Source of the DNA: Aquatica leii
Lineage: Eukaryota; Arthropoda; Insecta; Coleoptera; Lampyridae
Direction: 5' to 3'
DNA: 64,000 bases
Assembly: GCA_035610365.1 (NCBI GenBank)
Contig: CM069436.1
Span: forward strand, 39,129,117 to 39,193,116
Part shown: one piece after another, positions 32,556 to 44,129 of the stretch
How the letters are laid out: every line of letters starts with the position of its first letter
Position numbering within the stretch: the first letter of the stretch is position 1
Program-made: the position numbers and the translations under genes
The notes under the pieces: model-generated
The model's input: only the letters and a program-made list of their open reading frames with translations
Database searches by the model: none
Told to the model about the DNA's origin: nothing

Positions 32556-35500
32556 TTGATACATTTATGGTTTTTGCAACACTATGTAAAATATGAAAAT
32601 ATTTTAAACAAGTAACCATAATAAACTCCCATGTATACCAAATGTGAAACTTTTTTAAAGTTACTTATTTTGGTCACAATATTGCGAGCCGTATAGCGTG
32701 AATAACCCTGTATATTTGGTTAAAAAATTGAGCAATTTCAAAATGGCGTTTAGGTCAATTTTTTTAATTTTTGTATTATTTTAAAAAAAGTAAATTTTAG
32801 AATCATCAACGATCAACAACACTTCTTTGTTGCAACTTTTAATAAATTTCAACATAAGAACTATCATTTTTTTCTCTATCGGTTTATCATTCTTACTGTT
32901 TTAATTTCGTTTTAATCATATTTTGATTATAATCAATGTTTATTCCACATCCGATCTTTAATGCATTTTTAATTTTACTATTATCTTCATTTTGACTCTT
33001 TTTACTATTACGTCTGTCTACTTATTTTTTGATTTATCACTAGAATTAGTTAAATTAATATTTCATTTAAAAAAACATGTTTATAATAACGCTAGATAAT
33101 ATTTTAAAAACATACAGTACTGACTTTGATAATACAACCAAGTATTATATATAGAACTTTTTTGTCAGTTAAAGTTGTTAGACAAAACAGAAACTTTCAG
33201 CTTAAATGTAAAAAAATAGGCAATTAAAAATTATTCGTTTACTAAAAAGTAAAGTGGTTTTTTTCAGTTGTTCGGTTTTATTGTGTTTAATTTCTAATTA
33301 TTTCAAAAATAGCTCTAGAGTAAATACAAAAACGTTTCAATTAAAAAAATTTACAATTCATTTTTAATTTGACATCACTTTTTTTTAAATATTAACTATC
33401 TCAAGCATAAAATAAAAATTTATTTATAAGCAAAATAATTATTTTAAAATTGTAAGTACTTGACAATAGTAGCTTTTTTATTGTACTCTCAAAATTTGAA
33501 TTTATTTACAAAAGTCATTTAAACATATCTATTAGCAACAGTAAACATATTTTTACTGTAATTCAATAAACTAATAAATTAAAAACATATTTTTTATATA
33601 CTACAGAAAACTACAAAATAATGCTCAAAAGTAAAAAAGAATAGTTTTTGGTTCATAAGTGAATACAACACGTCTATATACACGGTTCTAGTTTCTATAT
33701 TATAAAACATTTGGTTTCGTAATTTATAGAATTTATAATTTGAGTAATAAACTGAAATTAAGTACAGTTAATAATAAATTAATTATAATATTATTTTACT
33801 CAACGCAAACTTTTATATTATAATCTTATGCAAACTACCTATATAAATTGCAAAAAAAGTAATTCAGAGAAGGAATTTCATGACGGTAATTATTTCCGCA
33901 TTAAACGATGAACTAGATATAAAAGAATTACTGTATAATGTAGTTATCAAGTTAATCGATGTTCTCATATCATCTATAGTAATACCTGTACCAGATAGAC
34001 ACATCGATAAACTTTTCAATGCTGAAACAGGTAGAGCGATAAGATTGATTAGGTTAATGAAACTAAACAGGACTCGTATAATTTGAAATAAGTTGCAAGT
34101 CAGAGTGAAGAAAGGCTTTTAACAACACCGATCCACGATTTGATCGATATCCCGTTTATGAGAACAATAAACAATAAGTTTAATAATAAAGAGATGACGA
34201 GTTTCTGACGTGTCATGTGACGTGACGTGAAGGTTTAGTTATTTATCATTTTTTGCGATGCACGACCGATCTCTTGAGTGACATTTACTTGTACAAGTAT
34301 TAAATAAGACTAATTATTAAGCAACTTAAAAATGCTTTCTATTTATATATTTCTTTGAATCAAAATGCTTTTCTTTCGTCAGAACAAAATCTTGATACCA
34401 AATAGTCAATAGTTCCAATTTACTGAACTTTGCGGTATTCTAACATAAATAAAATTTTCATTGAGCTGCAACTATTAAATTTGACGTTAATTTCAGTTTA
34501 ATATCAAAAGTTACTAGTACGGAGAATTTCCTTCGTCATTAAATGAATGCAGCATGCATCGTAAGCAAGTAGAGTGCTAATACACTCGGTAACGACATTG
34601 ACGGTGACAAGACTTAAGAGTTACATTGATGTCGAGATGTGACGGGTCTCAGACGGCGTATCAGTTTCAGGAGACGGGAATTTCAAAGGTAAATGTCAAC
34701 TTGTGTTAGTAAAGTCTCGTCCTACTTTACTCCGTAATGTAACAGTAATATGAAGATATAATGCTCTATTATATGTAGAAATGATGAAATTCTATACTCA
34801 TTTTCGCAACTTCAAGTAAAACCAATTCTAACAAAACAATTATATATAGCAGTTAAAACCTAATTAAAAATGTTCTATTAAGTTATGATGTTTTTTGCTA
34901 CACGAAGCCTGAAACCACGTGTTGCTTTTCTAATACTCATATAGAACCGAGCGATGCATTTCCATATGTACTAAACCTATTACAACAGTTGTCATCGTCA
35001 AAGACAAATAAAAAAGCAATTTTTTATTTTATATAATTTATATAAATGTAATTATACAATAAACATACATCGTCAATTTATATCTACAATATAATTTACG
35101 GTCTAGTGCACTGTGGAAATCTACTTTTGTAGACTACAGCAAAAAAAGTTTTTCTAATAAAAAAGTTTTGGTTTAATATTTAATTGTATTATGTGCCGTT
35201 TATGTCAGTTTTTTTATCAACATAAAAACGTATTTTAATATTTAATATTAATAATAATTTTACAGTAATTCAAATAACTATTGCTTACCAAATATAACTA
35301 TTTTAATATACACCTTTTAGCATAATTTTAATTTTATTGTCATTTTTTTCTGATTTTTATATATAGGAAATTAAGCTAAAATTATTGAGAATAAAAAAAT
35401 TTTGTTAGCCATGAAAAACAAACGGCTGTTTATTGAATAGTGTAATATTTTATCTGTGAATGTCAATTTAGTTTGAGAAATTCTGTTGAATAGTATTTAA

Positions 35501-36017
35501 AAAATAACCCATAAAATAAGCTACTGTTATACAAAAAAAATATAATTGTTAGGAGAAAACTTTTGGATAATCATTAATAACATACCAACGATAAATAATA
35601 AATAAAACAACTGGATTGGAAGAAATTGAGTTCACAATTGACCACCTCTCTCCAATGCCTTAAATTAGATACATCAATTTTTTTCATGGAGATACATAAA
35701 AAGAACTGTTTACAATACGCCACCGGCAACACTACACGATATGAAAACACGCATAAGAGACACTTTCGAAATGTAACCTTGCCAATGTTGTCCAGAGTTA
35801 GCAGTAGTTTTCAAAAAAAAGATTCTGGTGTGTCTGGAAATAGAGAGTCGACATTTCAAACATCTGTTATAAATACTTTGCTTTTGTTTTATGTTATCGT
35901 TGGTATGTTATTATAATTATTGCTGCTATAGTCTGTTGTACTACAAATTACATTCCAAGTTTCTAAACATTTGTAAAAATATTCATCATTATTATTCTGA
36001 TACTTGCTAACTATCTG
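32556..36017. other. No gene seen
   Basis: AT-rich DNA with long homopolymer runs. Frames at 33880-34086 and 35626-35916 (plus) are short and unlike families I know. The stretch 34200-34740 is a little more GC-rich but gives no recognisable exon. Confidence 0.5.
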
Positions 36018-36475
36018 ATATTTTTAAATACAACAAGCAACTAGATTCATCCAAACTTTTATTAAAAAAACATCAAATGGTACCAAAACGATTATTTGGC
36101 GTATTGTGTAAAAACGGAAAGACTTTTTGGTAAATTAAAAAATATGGCGTTCTATTTAAATTAATGAAGTTATTATAGCCACAACTTTTGATTGATAGGT
36201 TTTAATAGGTTTGGACACTCTGTATAAAATATAAAGTTTATTTTAATTGAGATATCAAATATAATATATTGTTAAACTTGACTGTAATTTTTTTTCTAAT
36301 AACTTAGATACTTCTTAAGTATCTCAAACATGAAATTGGGTTATATTTTGACAAAATTCAAATTATTTGGAAAAACTTAAGTTCTAGGCTTCACAAACCT
36401 TATTAAAACAATAATTATTTTAATCGGAGAATCTAAAAGTGCAATAATATACAAGGGGTTTTATTAAAAAAAACT
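36018..36475. repeat. Repeat copy B, without the MULE
   Basis: Collinear with both halves of copy A (30507-32555) but with no insertion. Near the site equivalent to the MULE insertion, copy B is also shorter by about 50 bp ('aaaacggaaagactttttgg' runs straight into the right-half sequence). It is therefore an approximate, not exact, empty site. Confidence 0.75.
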
Positions 36476-36509
36476 TTTACAAAAGATTTCAATTTGCGCA
36501 CGCTAACTA

Positions 36510-37255
36510 TGTTAGATGACAGTTACTACGCTAAACTTTAACATCTCTAGATTGACAGACAACTTACCACATATGCGATTTGAGCTCGATCGGATATCTG
36601 TTTTAGGGGTAATTTCTGCCATGCCTCGTACATACCGACATAACCTAAAAACGCTTTATCGGCTTAACTATTTCTTTTTGTTAGTAAATGACATTGCTAG
36701 TGCTAGGAAATTTGGTTATTCTTTTAAGAAACAAGTAAACAAGGACTTTGTGAGCCATTATTTAAACTATAAGGACGTAAATAAATTTTTTTTTGTAGAA
36801 TTTAGGTTTCCACCATTTGCATTATTAAGACAATTTTCCATTTTGGATAATTCTCATGTTGTCGTTGTTACACGATCTGAGCTTTCGTCACAAGTCACAG
36901 TGGACATCTTTAATGTCCGGAATAAATTAATTGTTTAAATCCGGTGAAGGATGTTATTCCTTTTGAATCTAACGGCGTTTATAGCATTCCTTGCTCTTGT
37001 GGTCGTGCATACATAGAAGAAACGGGTAAAAGCGTGGGAATTCGTATTAAAGAGTATTAAAGGTGTAATTGCCTTAAACAATTTTTGACGTCAGCAGTGG
37101 CGGAACGGGCCATCAAATTATGTTTAAAATCACTAAAATTTTAGCGAATGTTTCGAATCAGTGAAAAATTAAGGAATCCATTGAAATAATTAAAAATCCT
37201 TTTAATGTTAATCGAGATTCTAGTTTTCTTTTACCAGGGATTTAAAGACCAGTTT
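36510..37255 (+). pseudogene. PLE C-terminal region with GIY-YIG domain, decayed
   Basis: A 140-codon open frame (36516-36938) gives the part upstream of the endonuclease ('FRFPPFALLRQFSILDNSH' is atypical and not firmly assigned). From about 36945, in shifted frames, comes 'NGVYSIPCSCGRAYIEETGK' (GIY-YIG blocks), 'VGIRIKEY', 'SAVAERAI' and a C-terminal 'ESIEIIKNPFNVNRDSS' near 37175-37220. These are the usual motifs and order for the PLE endonuclease. The sequence differs from the PLE at 5.9-8.0 kb, so it is another lineage. Stops and frameshifts present. Confidence 0.7.
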
Positions 37256-37259
37256 TATC

Positions 37260-40200
37260 GACCAGAGACCGGTCTATAAAAATCAAACTTTACGGCACAA
37301 TCAATCAGTTTGTTCCGGGCTCTAAAACTGTCCACGAGAATTATCCAAAATGGAAAATTGTATTAAGAATTTTTTTGTTAACAATAGATCTGGTGATAAC
37401 TAGATTGAACATTTTATAAAACGACACAAAAAGTTATCAATTTATAATTGTGAGAATATTAAACAAATGAAAGTTTAAAGTCACAGACAATACGATTAAG
37501 ATATTTTAAGCACTTGAACGAGACGCTATAAAGGGTTTTACTTAAAAATATTGGTAATGTGAATAACTCAAATGTAACAAATAATCTCGATAAAAAAATT
37601 AGTTTTTAAAAGCATGAACAAATAATAATTTTTTGTAAAATCTTGACGTCTGTTATGTTTGCTGTGGCTGGAGATAACACTTGTATACGTACATACAGTG
37701 CATACAAAAATATAGATCTCTATTTAGAATAGACAGAGAGTGGCTCCAAAAATTTGCGATACAACAGAACACAAATAGGATAGTTTGACACAAGGTTGTG
37801 AAACTAATTTTTTAAAACTTCTGTTTCCTATCTGTGACAAAAGAAGAACAAGAAGCTTCTTATCTGCAATAATTATGGAAACAGTGACGGTTGGTGACTA
37901 ATGCCACATTATCAAAGGTTGTGCAAAAAACAACATTCAGTTTGTGTTTTTAGCAAATAGGTTAACACGCTTGTAATCAGCTTTAAGACGTTGCAGTGTT
38001 GGAAGTTCTAAAGCGGGCGTGACAAGAAGTTTTGTGATGATTGTTTGTTTGAAGCAAACTAATACGAGACCTAAACATAAATTAAAAAAACAACGTTTTT
38101 TTGGCAAATAGTTGGCTCTTGAAGACTTGTGCTAACTAAATGTAGTACGTCAACTGCATTTACTTCTAAAAAATGTCAATTATAATAATAGCAATAGAAA
38201 CAAAAATAAATATTAATTTATGTCATAAATCTTAACTCAAATTTAGACAAATTCAAATAAATATTTCAAATAGCAAAATTTAACAATATTTAAAAACAAA
38301 AATATAATATATGAAGCAAAACAATAAGTTTTTTTAATCCTCTAGAAGCAGCACTTGATCTAACAAAAATATTTTTTGCTGTAGCTTGTGTTTACTTGTA
38401 GATATTGTTCGGTAGTTTATGCTACCTCTCAATAAACGTCTTTTAGACGCATGTATGATCGAAACAGTAAGTGAAAGTTATAAATAAGAAGTCAATTTTT
38501 TAAAATTTCAAAAGTATTTTATGATACGTTTTCTTTTAGAAACATGTATGCTTACGAAAAAGAACAGAACCGATTGTAACACTTGATAGATAAAGTCGTT
38601 AATGAAAAGACACCAGATGATAATTTTTTTAATAAACATGAATCTGACTATGAAATGCAAATGCTCTTAAAATAGTGAGACCTAATTTAAGCTGATATAC
38701 TAGCGGTATGGTATATTTAAAACAAACTGGTAACTATATTTTTACAGAAAATCATTGCAACTATGATTATTCAAATTACAAACAGATGATGAAAAAAAAA
38801 GTATTGTACAATAATGTTTACTGGCTCAACAATAAATTTTTACACAAAAATAATTAACGTTCAAATTAAGAATTGATGAAAATTTGACTACTGATACAAT
38901 ACCCGTAGAGAGAGGAATGGGATACGATCTTCTCCAAACTTTTTAGCTTTGCGTTTCAGAATGTATTTAAGGCGTTACACTGTTAAAATAAAGGTTTTGA
39001 CATAGATCTTAAGCAAAAGATATGCAACACATGCTGGTCACATATGACAATAAATCAATGAAATTAACAACCCGCAGCAAAAACAGCTTAGGACGTTGAC
39101 AACCAGCAATAAAGAGAATAGGATCCCAAATAAATAGATAAGAGCAAACACAAGAATCGAACATATTATAGAAACAAATTGTGAGACTAAATGGCGATTG
39201 GGAGGTAATATCGCTCGAGAAAATGAGAACTTGTATACTAAAGACCTAAGACAGAAAGACACGGAAGAAAATCAAGAAAACCTATGTTCAACAGTGAAAC
39301 CTAATCAGTTGAGAAAAAAGAGAATTATGGAATTGACATCGTGTAATATGCGTACTATGTGCGTGGTATAAATATTTAAAAAAAAACATATTGAAACCTT
39401 CTCAAAGTTATTGTCAACTTTGAGACAGTTAAAAGAGGCGTTTAATTCACGCGGGTTAAAAGATGGCGCCACAGTATAATTTTAAACCAATTTTCTATAC
39501 AAACTTACTGCATTTACATACAAAATTTAAGAAATCTGATCAAAGAATATGATTCTCTACATGTTACTTCAGGGAACCTCCTATTGTGGAATCACAAATC
39601 TAATTAACACAGAAATAAATTAAAGTCAAATTTGAGTATTTTTGAAATTTTTTTAACAAACTTGGAAAATTTTGAGATATACATAACCCGAAGCAATCCT
39701 TAAAAAGCCTATATTTTAATTAATAGTACGAAATCGTAAGTAATAACTGAAATATGTTGTATAGAAGATTAGCGACTTAATTTTAGGTTATATCACTAAA
39801 ATGTTTTTAGCAACAAAGTGTAGCCATTTATTAAAAGAGGGCGCTGACAACTTTAAGCTACGTATTAAATATATGAAGCTACTCTAAAATAGTTGCAAAA
39901 GCTTACGTATAGAGGGTTCTAGTTTCGATTTTAAAGAATTTACAAAGGTAAAAAAGGTTCAAATATTTCACGTGTGTATAACAGATTCTTTGTTTTCATA
40001 AGACAGTAAGTGATATCAGTAATATTCAAATTTCTACTATAATAAAATGATAAACCTTTGCTTTATTCAAAATAAAAGTTTGTATCTGGAAGCGAACATG
40101 CTTATCTGTTCGAAGTATTGAATGTGAAACTCTGCTGATAAGAAACTCATATATAAATGACAATACTTTTTATATTGACCGGTTAAGTTACCAAAGGTTA

Positions 40201-41250
40201 TTGTCAATGGTCAATTATATAGTTACCATAACTAATTTAAATTCAAGAAAATTCATATTTAAATTTGTAAACTAAAGCCGAAACATAGTAATGTGCTTTC
40301 TTCAAAATAAAAGTTGACCGGTTATTGTCAATGGTCAAATAATTAGTTGCCATAACTAATTTGAACTAAAAATATTTGTGAACTAAAATTGAAAGATAGT
40401 AATTTGCTTTATTCAATATAAATGTTTGTATCTGGAAGCGAACATTTGCTTATCAGTTTGATGTACTGAAATTGAAACTCCGCTGATAAGAAACTCATAT
40501 ATTTAATCCACGTGTAGTTGATATATGCCTGTCATTGTGAGAAACTAAACCAATGAAAAATACACACATAAATCATAAGCGAAAGTTTGAAGTTAAAACA
40601 AAGAGGTTGACATTTTTTTTCAGTCTTCTTTTCTTAAATACAAAACTGCATTTAGATTACTAAACATATATAGTTTTTAAACTATCTGAAAAAGTAGCGA
40701 CCCACCCAAAGGATTTAGCAAGTGTGTGTCAATGGTTGAAAAAGTGTAAGCGTATTACTAAATTCTAAATAGTAACAAACATCAAACGTAAAATAGTAAA
40801 TGTATTATTTATGAAAGAAATCAAGCGACCTCTATATTTTAGTGGAAACAGTTAGCTGAAGAAAAACCTTTTATAAAGGTTTCTGCAAAATGCCCATTAG
40901 TGGCATCTAACCATGCATAAGTGCCTAAAATATTCACCATGTATACATTACAGCGCCATCACTAAGTTTTCTTTGGTAATTCTTTATAAACGCCCCTTTT
41001 AACCGAAAGATGTAGAAAATTTTTAAAACATGTAAGCGACATTGACCCTTCACGGGTGCCATTGTTATCTTAGGGTTAGTCATTGGGGAATAACGACGGA
41101 TACCTATTATGATTGAGTTACGTTGGCATTCTATAAGTTTACGTTGTATTGTACAGATCGCTCGTTTTGAGCGTAAGGTGTATAAAGGAATAAAACAACT
41201 AGTTAAGACGGAGTTATTTCTTACAAATTCAGAAGTGGGATATACCAAAA
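37260..41250. other. No gene seen, apart from a local duplication
   Basis: AT-rich DNA with no recognisable coding sequence. Contains the mosaic duplication at 40050-40505. Segment 37335-37365 shares about 28 of 31 bases with 62928-62958, in the same orientation. Confidence 0.5.
40050..40505 (+). repeat. Mosaic local duplication
   Basis: Two copies of a block with 'gtttgtatctggaagcgaac' and 'gctgataagaaactcatata' lie at about 40055-40155 and 40399-40502. Between them another block ('ttgaccggtta...ttgtcaatggtcaa...actaattt') occurs twice (about 40177-40245 and 40315-40365). This suggests successive tandem duplications of a unit of about 340 and 140 bp. Confidence 0.7.
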
Positions 41251-41256
41251 ATTAAA

Positions 41257-41484
41257 ATGGTCAAAAAGGGACGTAAAAGATGTAACACTTCGAGTTCTAG
41301 TTCTTCGGAGTCGTCTGAAAATACCTCCCTTTTAAGAGTTGTTAAAAGGTTAAAGCTGGAAATTAAGGATTTAAACAATAAGTTTTTATCAGCTATGCAT
41401 TTAAGCGATGAACTTTTAATTCCAATACCCATACAGGAAACCCCAGAGTTAGACAACAGGGCCAGACTTGGGCCAGTATTATGA
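41257..41484 (+). CDS. Ser-rich, coiled-coil-like frame upstream of Gypsy gag
   Basis: 75 codons: a basic, Ser-rich start ('KKGRKRCNTSSSSSSESSE') followed by a helix with Leu/Ile/Val spacing ('RVVKRLKLEIKDLNNKFL'). Similar Ser-rich, coiled-coil starts precede gag in some insect Gypsy elements, so this may be the gag N-terminus separated from the rest by the minisatellite. The stop is followed at once by 'AAACGTAAGT', a good 5' splice donor, and 'TTTCTTCTGTAG' before 43273 is a good acceptor. Splicing from here would not remove the stop, so the link is uncertain. Confidence 0.35.
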   Translation: MVKKGRKRCNTSSSSSSESSENTSLLRVVKRLKLEIKDLNNKFLSAMHLSDELLIPIPIQETPELDNRARLGPVL

Positions 41485-42260
41485 AACGTAAGTTTGGCGT
41501 ACCTGTATTGGCCCAGACTTGACCCAGGACTGGGTGACTCAGCCTCGGCCATTCCATGAGAACCCAAGCTTGGGCCTAGACTGGTTGCACCAGCTTCGGC
41601 CATGCAAATTATTAGCCAAGCTTGGCCCAAGCTTGGATAACCCATCCTTGGCCATTCTATAAGAATCCAAGTTTGGCCCAAGCCTGGATAACCCAGCCTT
41701 GGCCATTCCATGGAAACCCAAGCTTGGTCTTACACTGGTTGACCCATTCGCGGCCATGCTAATTCTTACCCAAGCTTGCATAACCCATCCTTGGCTATTC
41801 CATGAAAACCCAAGCTTAAGCCAAGACTGGTTGACCCAGCTTCGGCCATGCAAATTATTAGCCAAGCTTGGGCCAAGTTTGTATAACCCATCCTTAGCCA
41901 TTTTATGAGAATCCAAGTGTGGCCCAAGCCTGGATAACCCAGCCTTGGCCATTCCATGGAGACCCAAGCTTGATCCTACACTGGTTGACCCATCCTCGGC
42001 CATGCCAATTCTTAACCAAGCTTGGCCCAAGCTTGCATAATCTATCCTTGGCTATTCCATGGAAACCCAAGGTTGGGCCAAGACTGGTTGACCCAGCTTC
42101 GGCCATACAAATTATTAGCCAAGCTTGGCCCAAGCTTATATAATCCATCCTTGGCCATTCCATGAGAATCCAAGTTTGGCCCAAGCCTGGATATCCCAGC
42201 CTTCCTATTCCATAGGGACCCATGCTTAGTTCAAGACTGGTTGACCCAGCCTTGGCCAAG
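41455..42260. repeat. Minisatellite with higher-order structure
   Basis: Degenerate units of about 50 bp on the pattern 'aagcttgg.ccaag.ctgg..gacccagc.t.ggccat'. Unit variants recur in a fixed order: 'cat[g/a]caaattattagccaag' starts at 41601, 41847 and 42104, giving a higher-order period of about 246-257 bp (five units). The array is far more GC-rich than its surroundings. Long minus-strand frames here are a by-product of the repeat and encode Trp/Gly-rich repetitive peptide; I do not call them genes. Confidence 0.85.
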
Positions 42261-42984
42261 GCTGGATTATCCAAGAAAATAGCAATAATAATTTTTTTTC
42301 AATGTTAAAAATTTTTAAAAATCGGTTAATAAGTTGAGTTATGATAATATTGAAAGTGTAGAATTGAAACTTGAGCCGTTCGGTTACGTATGGCGAGATT
42401 CGGGTATTTTTGTTCAGCGCAGCCGCCATCCTTGTTTACATCATCTGTTAGTTAAATGTAAGATTTTTCTCATTGCTAGAGTAGTAAAGGTCCGAGTTTT
42501 AGTTATACAGTCATTGAATGTTAGTACTTTTTAACTAGAAGGAAAAAACGAAGCGAGGCTACTAAAAGTAATTATGTCTGATTCTTACCTTAGAGTTTAA
42601 AGATGGCGTGCGTTAAATAAACCAAAAAAGTTTTGAATAAAAAATCTAATTTAGATGTTAACCGGCAAAGTTTAAATAATCAAAGTGTAAACATCAGGTG
42701 TGTGAGTGACGTTAATGACCCTAGTGATACAGAAAACCAAAAAATATCAAACAAAAGGTGCCAAAATGAGTTGAACTTGAATGTGAAATAGTGATAGAGA
42801 ATAATAACTGTACTAGCTAAATGTTAATATAATTTAAGACGAGATCTAAATAGTAATTAAAAAACTTTGTGTAATTTAAATAGTACATAATACAAGTAAT
42901 AACAATAAAGTGTAAATACGTTCATACAATTATTTATTCCATTGTTTTATTAATGCTTAATTCTTGGCATTTAATTTTGAGCTA

Positions 42985-43260
42985 GTTTTGGCAATTAAGC
43001 GTGGCTCAGTACTGGCAACTAAGCATGGCCCAGTTCTGGCAATTAAGCATGTACCAGTCTTGGCAACTAAGCATGGCCCAGTCTTGGCAACCGATCATGG
43101 CCCAGTCTTGGCAACTTAGCATGGCCCAGAGCTGGCGATCAGGACTGGGCCATGATTATCATTCTAGACTTTTGCCAAGGCTGGGTCAAGCTAGGCTTAC
43201 AGGCTTGGCCCAGGCTTTTACAAACTTGGGCCCAGCCTGAGCCAAGCCTGTGCCCATGGT
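42985..43260. repeat. 24-bp tandem repeat next to gag
   Basis: From about 42993, six units of TGGCAACTAAGCATGGCCCA plus four more bases, each differing at a few positions, then a degenerate tail rich in 'ggcccaggcttgg' to about 43255. The tail motif resembles the array at 41455-42260. The period is a multiple of three and one frame is open (43001-43240), giving a repeated 8-residue unit like QLSMAQSW. No sign of spacers, so not CRISPR. Confidence 0.85.
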
Positions 43261-43274
43261 ACTTTCTTCTGTAG

Positions 43275-44087
43275 GTATACGATCCCGCGAAGGACGACAG
43301 CATAGTGGAACAATGTGTAAAACAAGTGGATAGGTTAGCAGGAAGATACAAAAGGAATGATTCGATTGTTAGGGCAATATCTTCTCGTTTAAAAGGAAAT
43401 GCACGTCAATGGTACAATATGATTGAACATTTCCGTAAGTCTGTTCCATTTTCTAATTTATTAAAAGATGCCTCAAATTACGAAGCATTGCCAGGTCAAG
43501 CGTTAGGAGAATATTGTTTTCAAAAACTGTCGAAGCTAAGGTCGTTAAATTTGCAAATTCCTTATAAATATTTAATCGATGCCGTAATTGGAGGTATAAA
43601 AGATAAAAATATTGCACGTACTATTCGAGCAGCTAGACATACGGACGCTAATACGTTATATGCGGATTTAAATACGTTACGTAACATGCCAGGCAATGCT
43701 AACAATATGCCAAGTACAAGTCTATCTGAAAGGCCTTTTATAAAATTTTCAAATCGTCCGAAACATTCAAGACCGAACGGTGGTGGCGCCAACATTTTTA
43801 ATAAGCGTGCTGCGACGGCTGCATGCTTCAATTGTGGCATTCCTGGTCATTTTGCGCGCCAGTGTCGCAAACCTTGCTTAGAGTGCGGGAAATGTAAGAA
43901 ATTAGGTCACACTCATAATAAGTGTCCTTTTGAGGCAAAAATTAAATCAGACAGAGCTTGTGTAAAACAAATAACAATAACTACTAACCAACTTAACAAC
44001 ATGTACATTAAAACAGCATTTATTAATGACTATAAATCAAAATGTTTACTTGATACGGGATGTTCGAATACATTAATAAAAATGTAA
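43275..44087 (+). pseudogene. Gypsy gag with zinc knuckles running into protease
   Basis: The open frame starts at or before 43275 ('VYDPAKDDSIVEQCVKQVD'), with no ATG near; a splice acceptor-like tract ends at 43272. It has the capsid-like 'ARQWYNMIEHF' and 'LGEYCFQKLSKLRSLNL' segments, then two zinc-knuckle-like clusters, 'CFNCGIPGHFARQC' (43828-43869) and 'CLECGKCKKLGHTHNKC'. It ends with a protease start 'LLDTGCSNTLIK' (44048-44084). The frame itself is intact over about 270 codons, unusual for this otherwise deleted element, but the missing start and loss of the rest of the protease make it a relic. Confidence 0.75.
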
Positions 44088-44129
44088 ACGCAATTACGGT
44101 TAAAAATCGTTTGACCTTGACTTGACTTG

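Noticed and set aside
35626-35916. 96-codon plus frame
   Set aside because: No recognisable motif, mixed composition like its surroundings, and no relation to nearby elements.
41229-42274. Several 120-160 codon minus-strand frames rich in Trp, Gly and Leu
   Set aside because: They lie entirely in the 50-bp minisatellite; repetition without stops produces them.
42985-43150. Regular 24-bp repeats as a CRISPR array
   Set aside because: Units are contiguous with no unique spacers, and the genome is eukaryotic.
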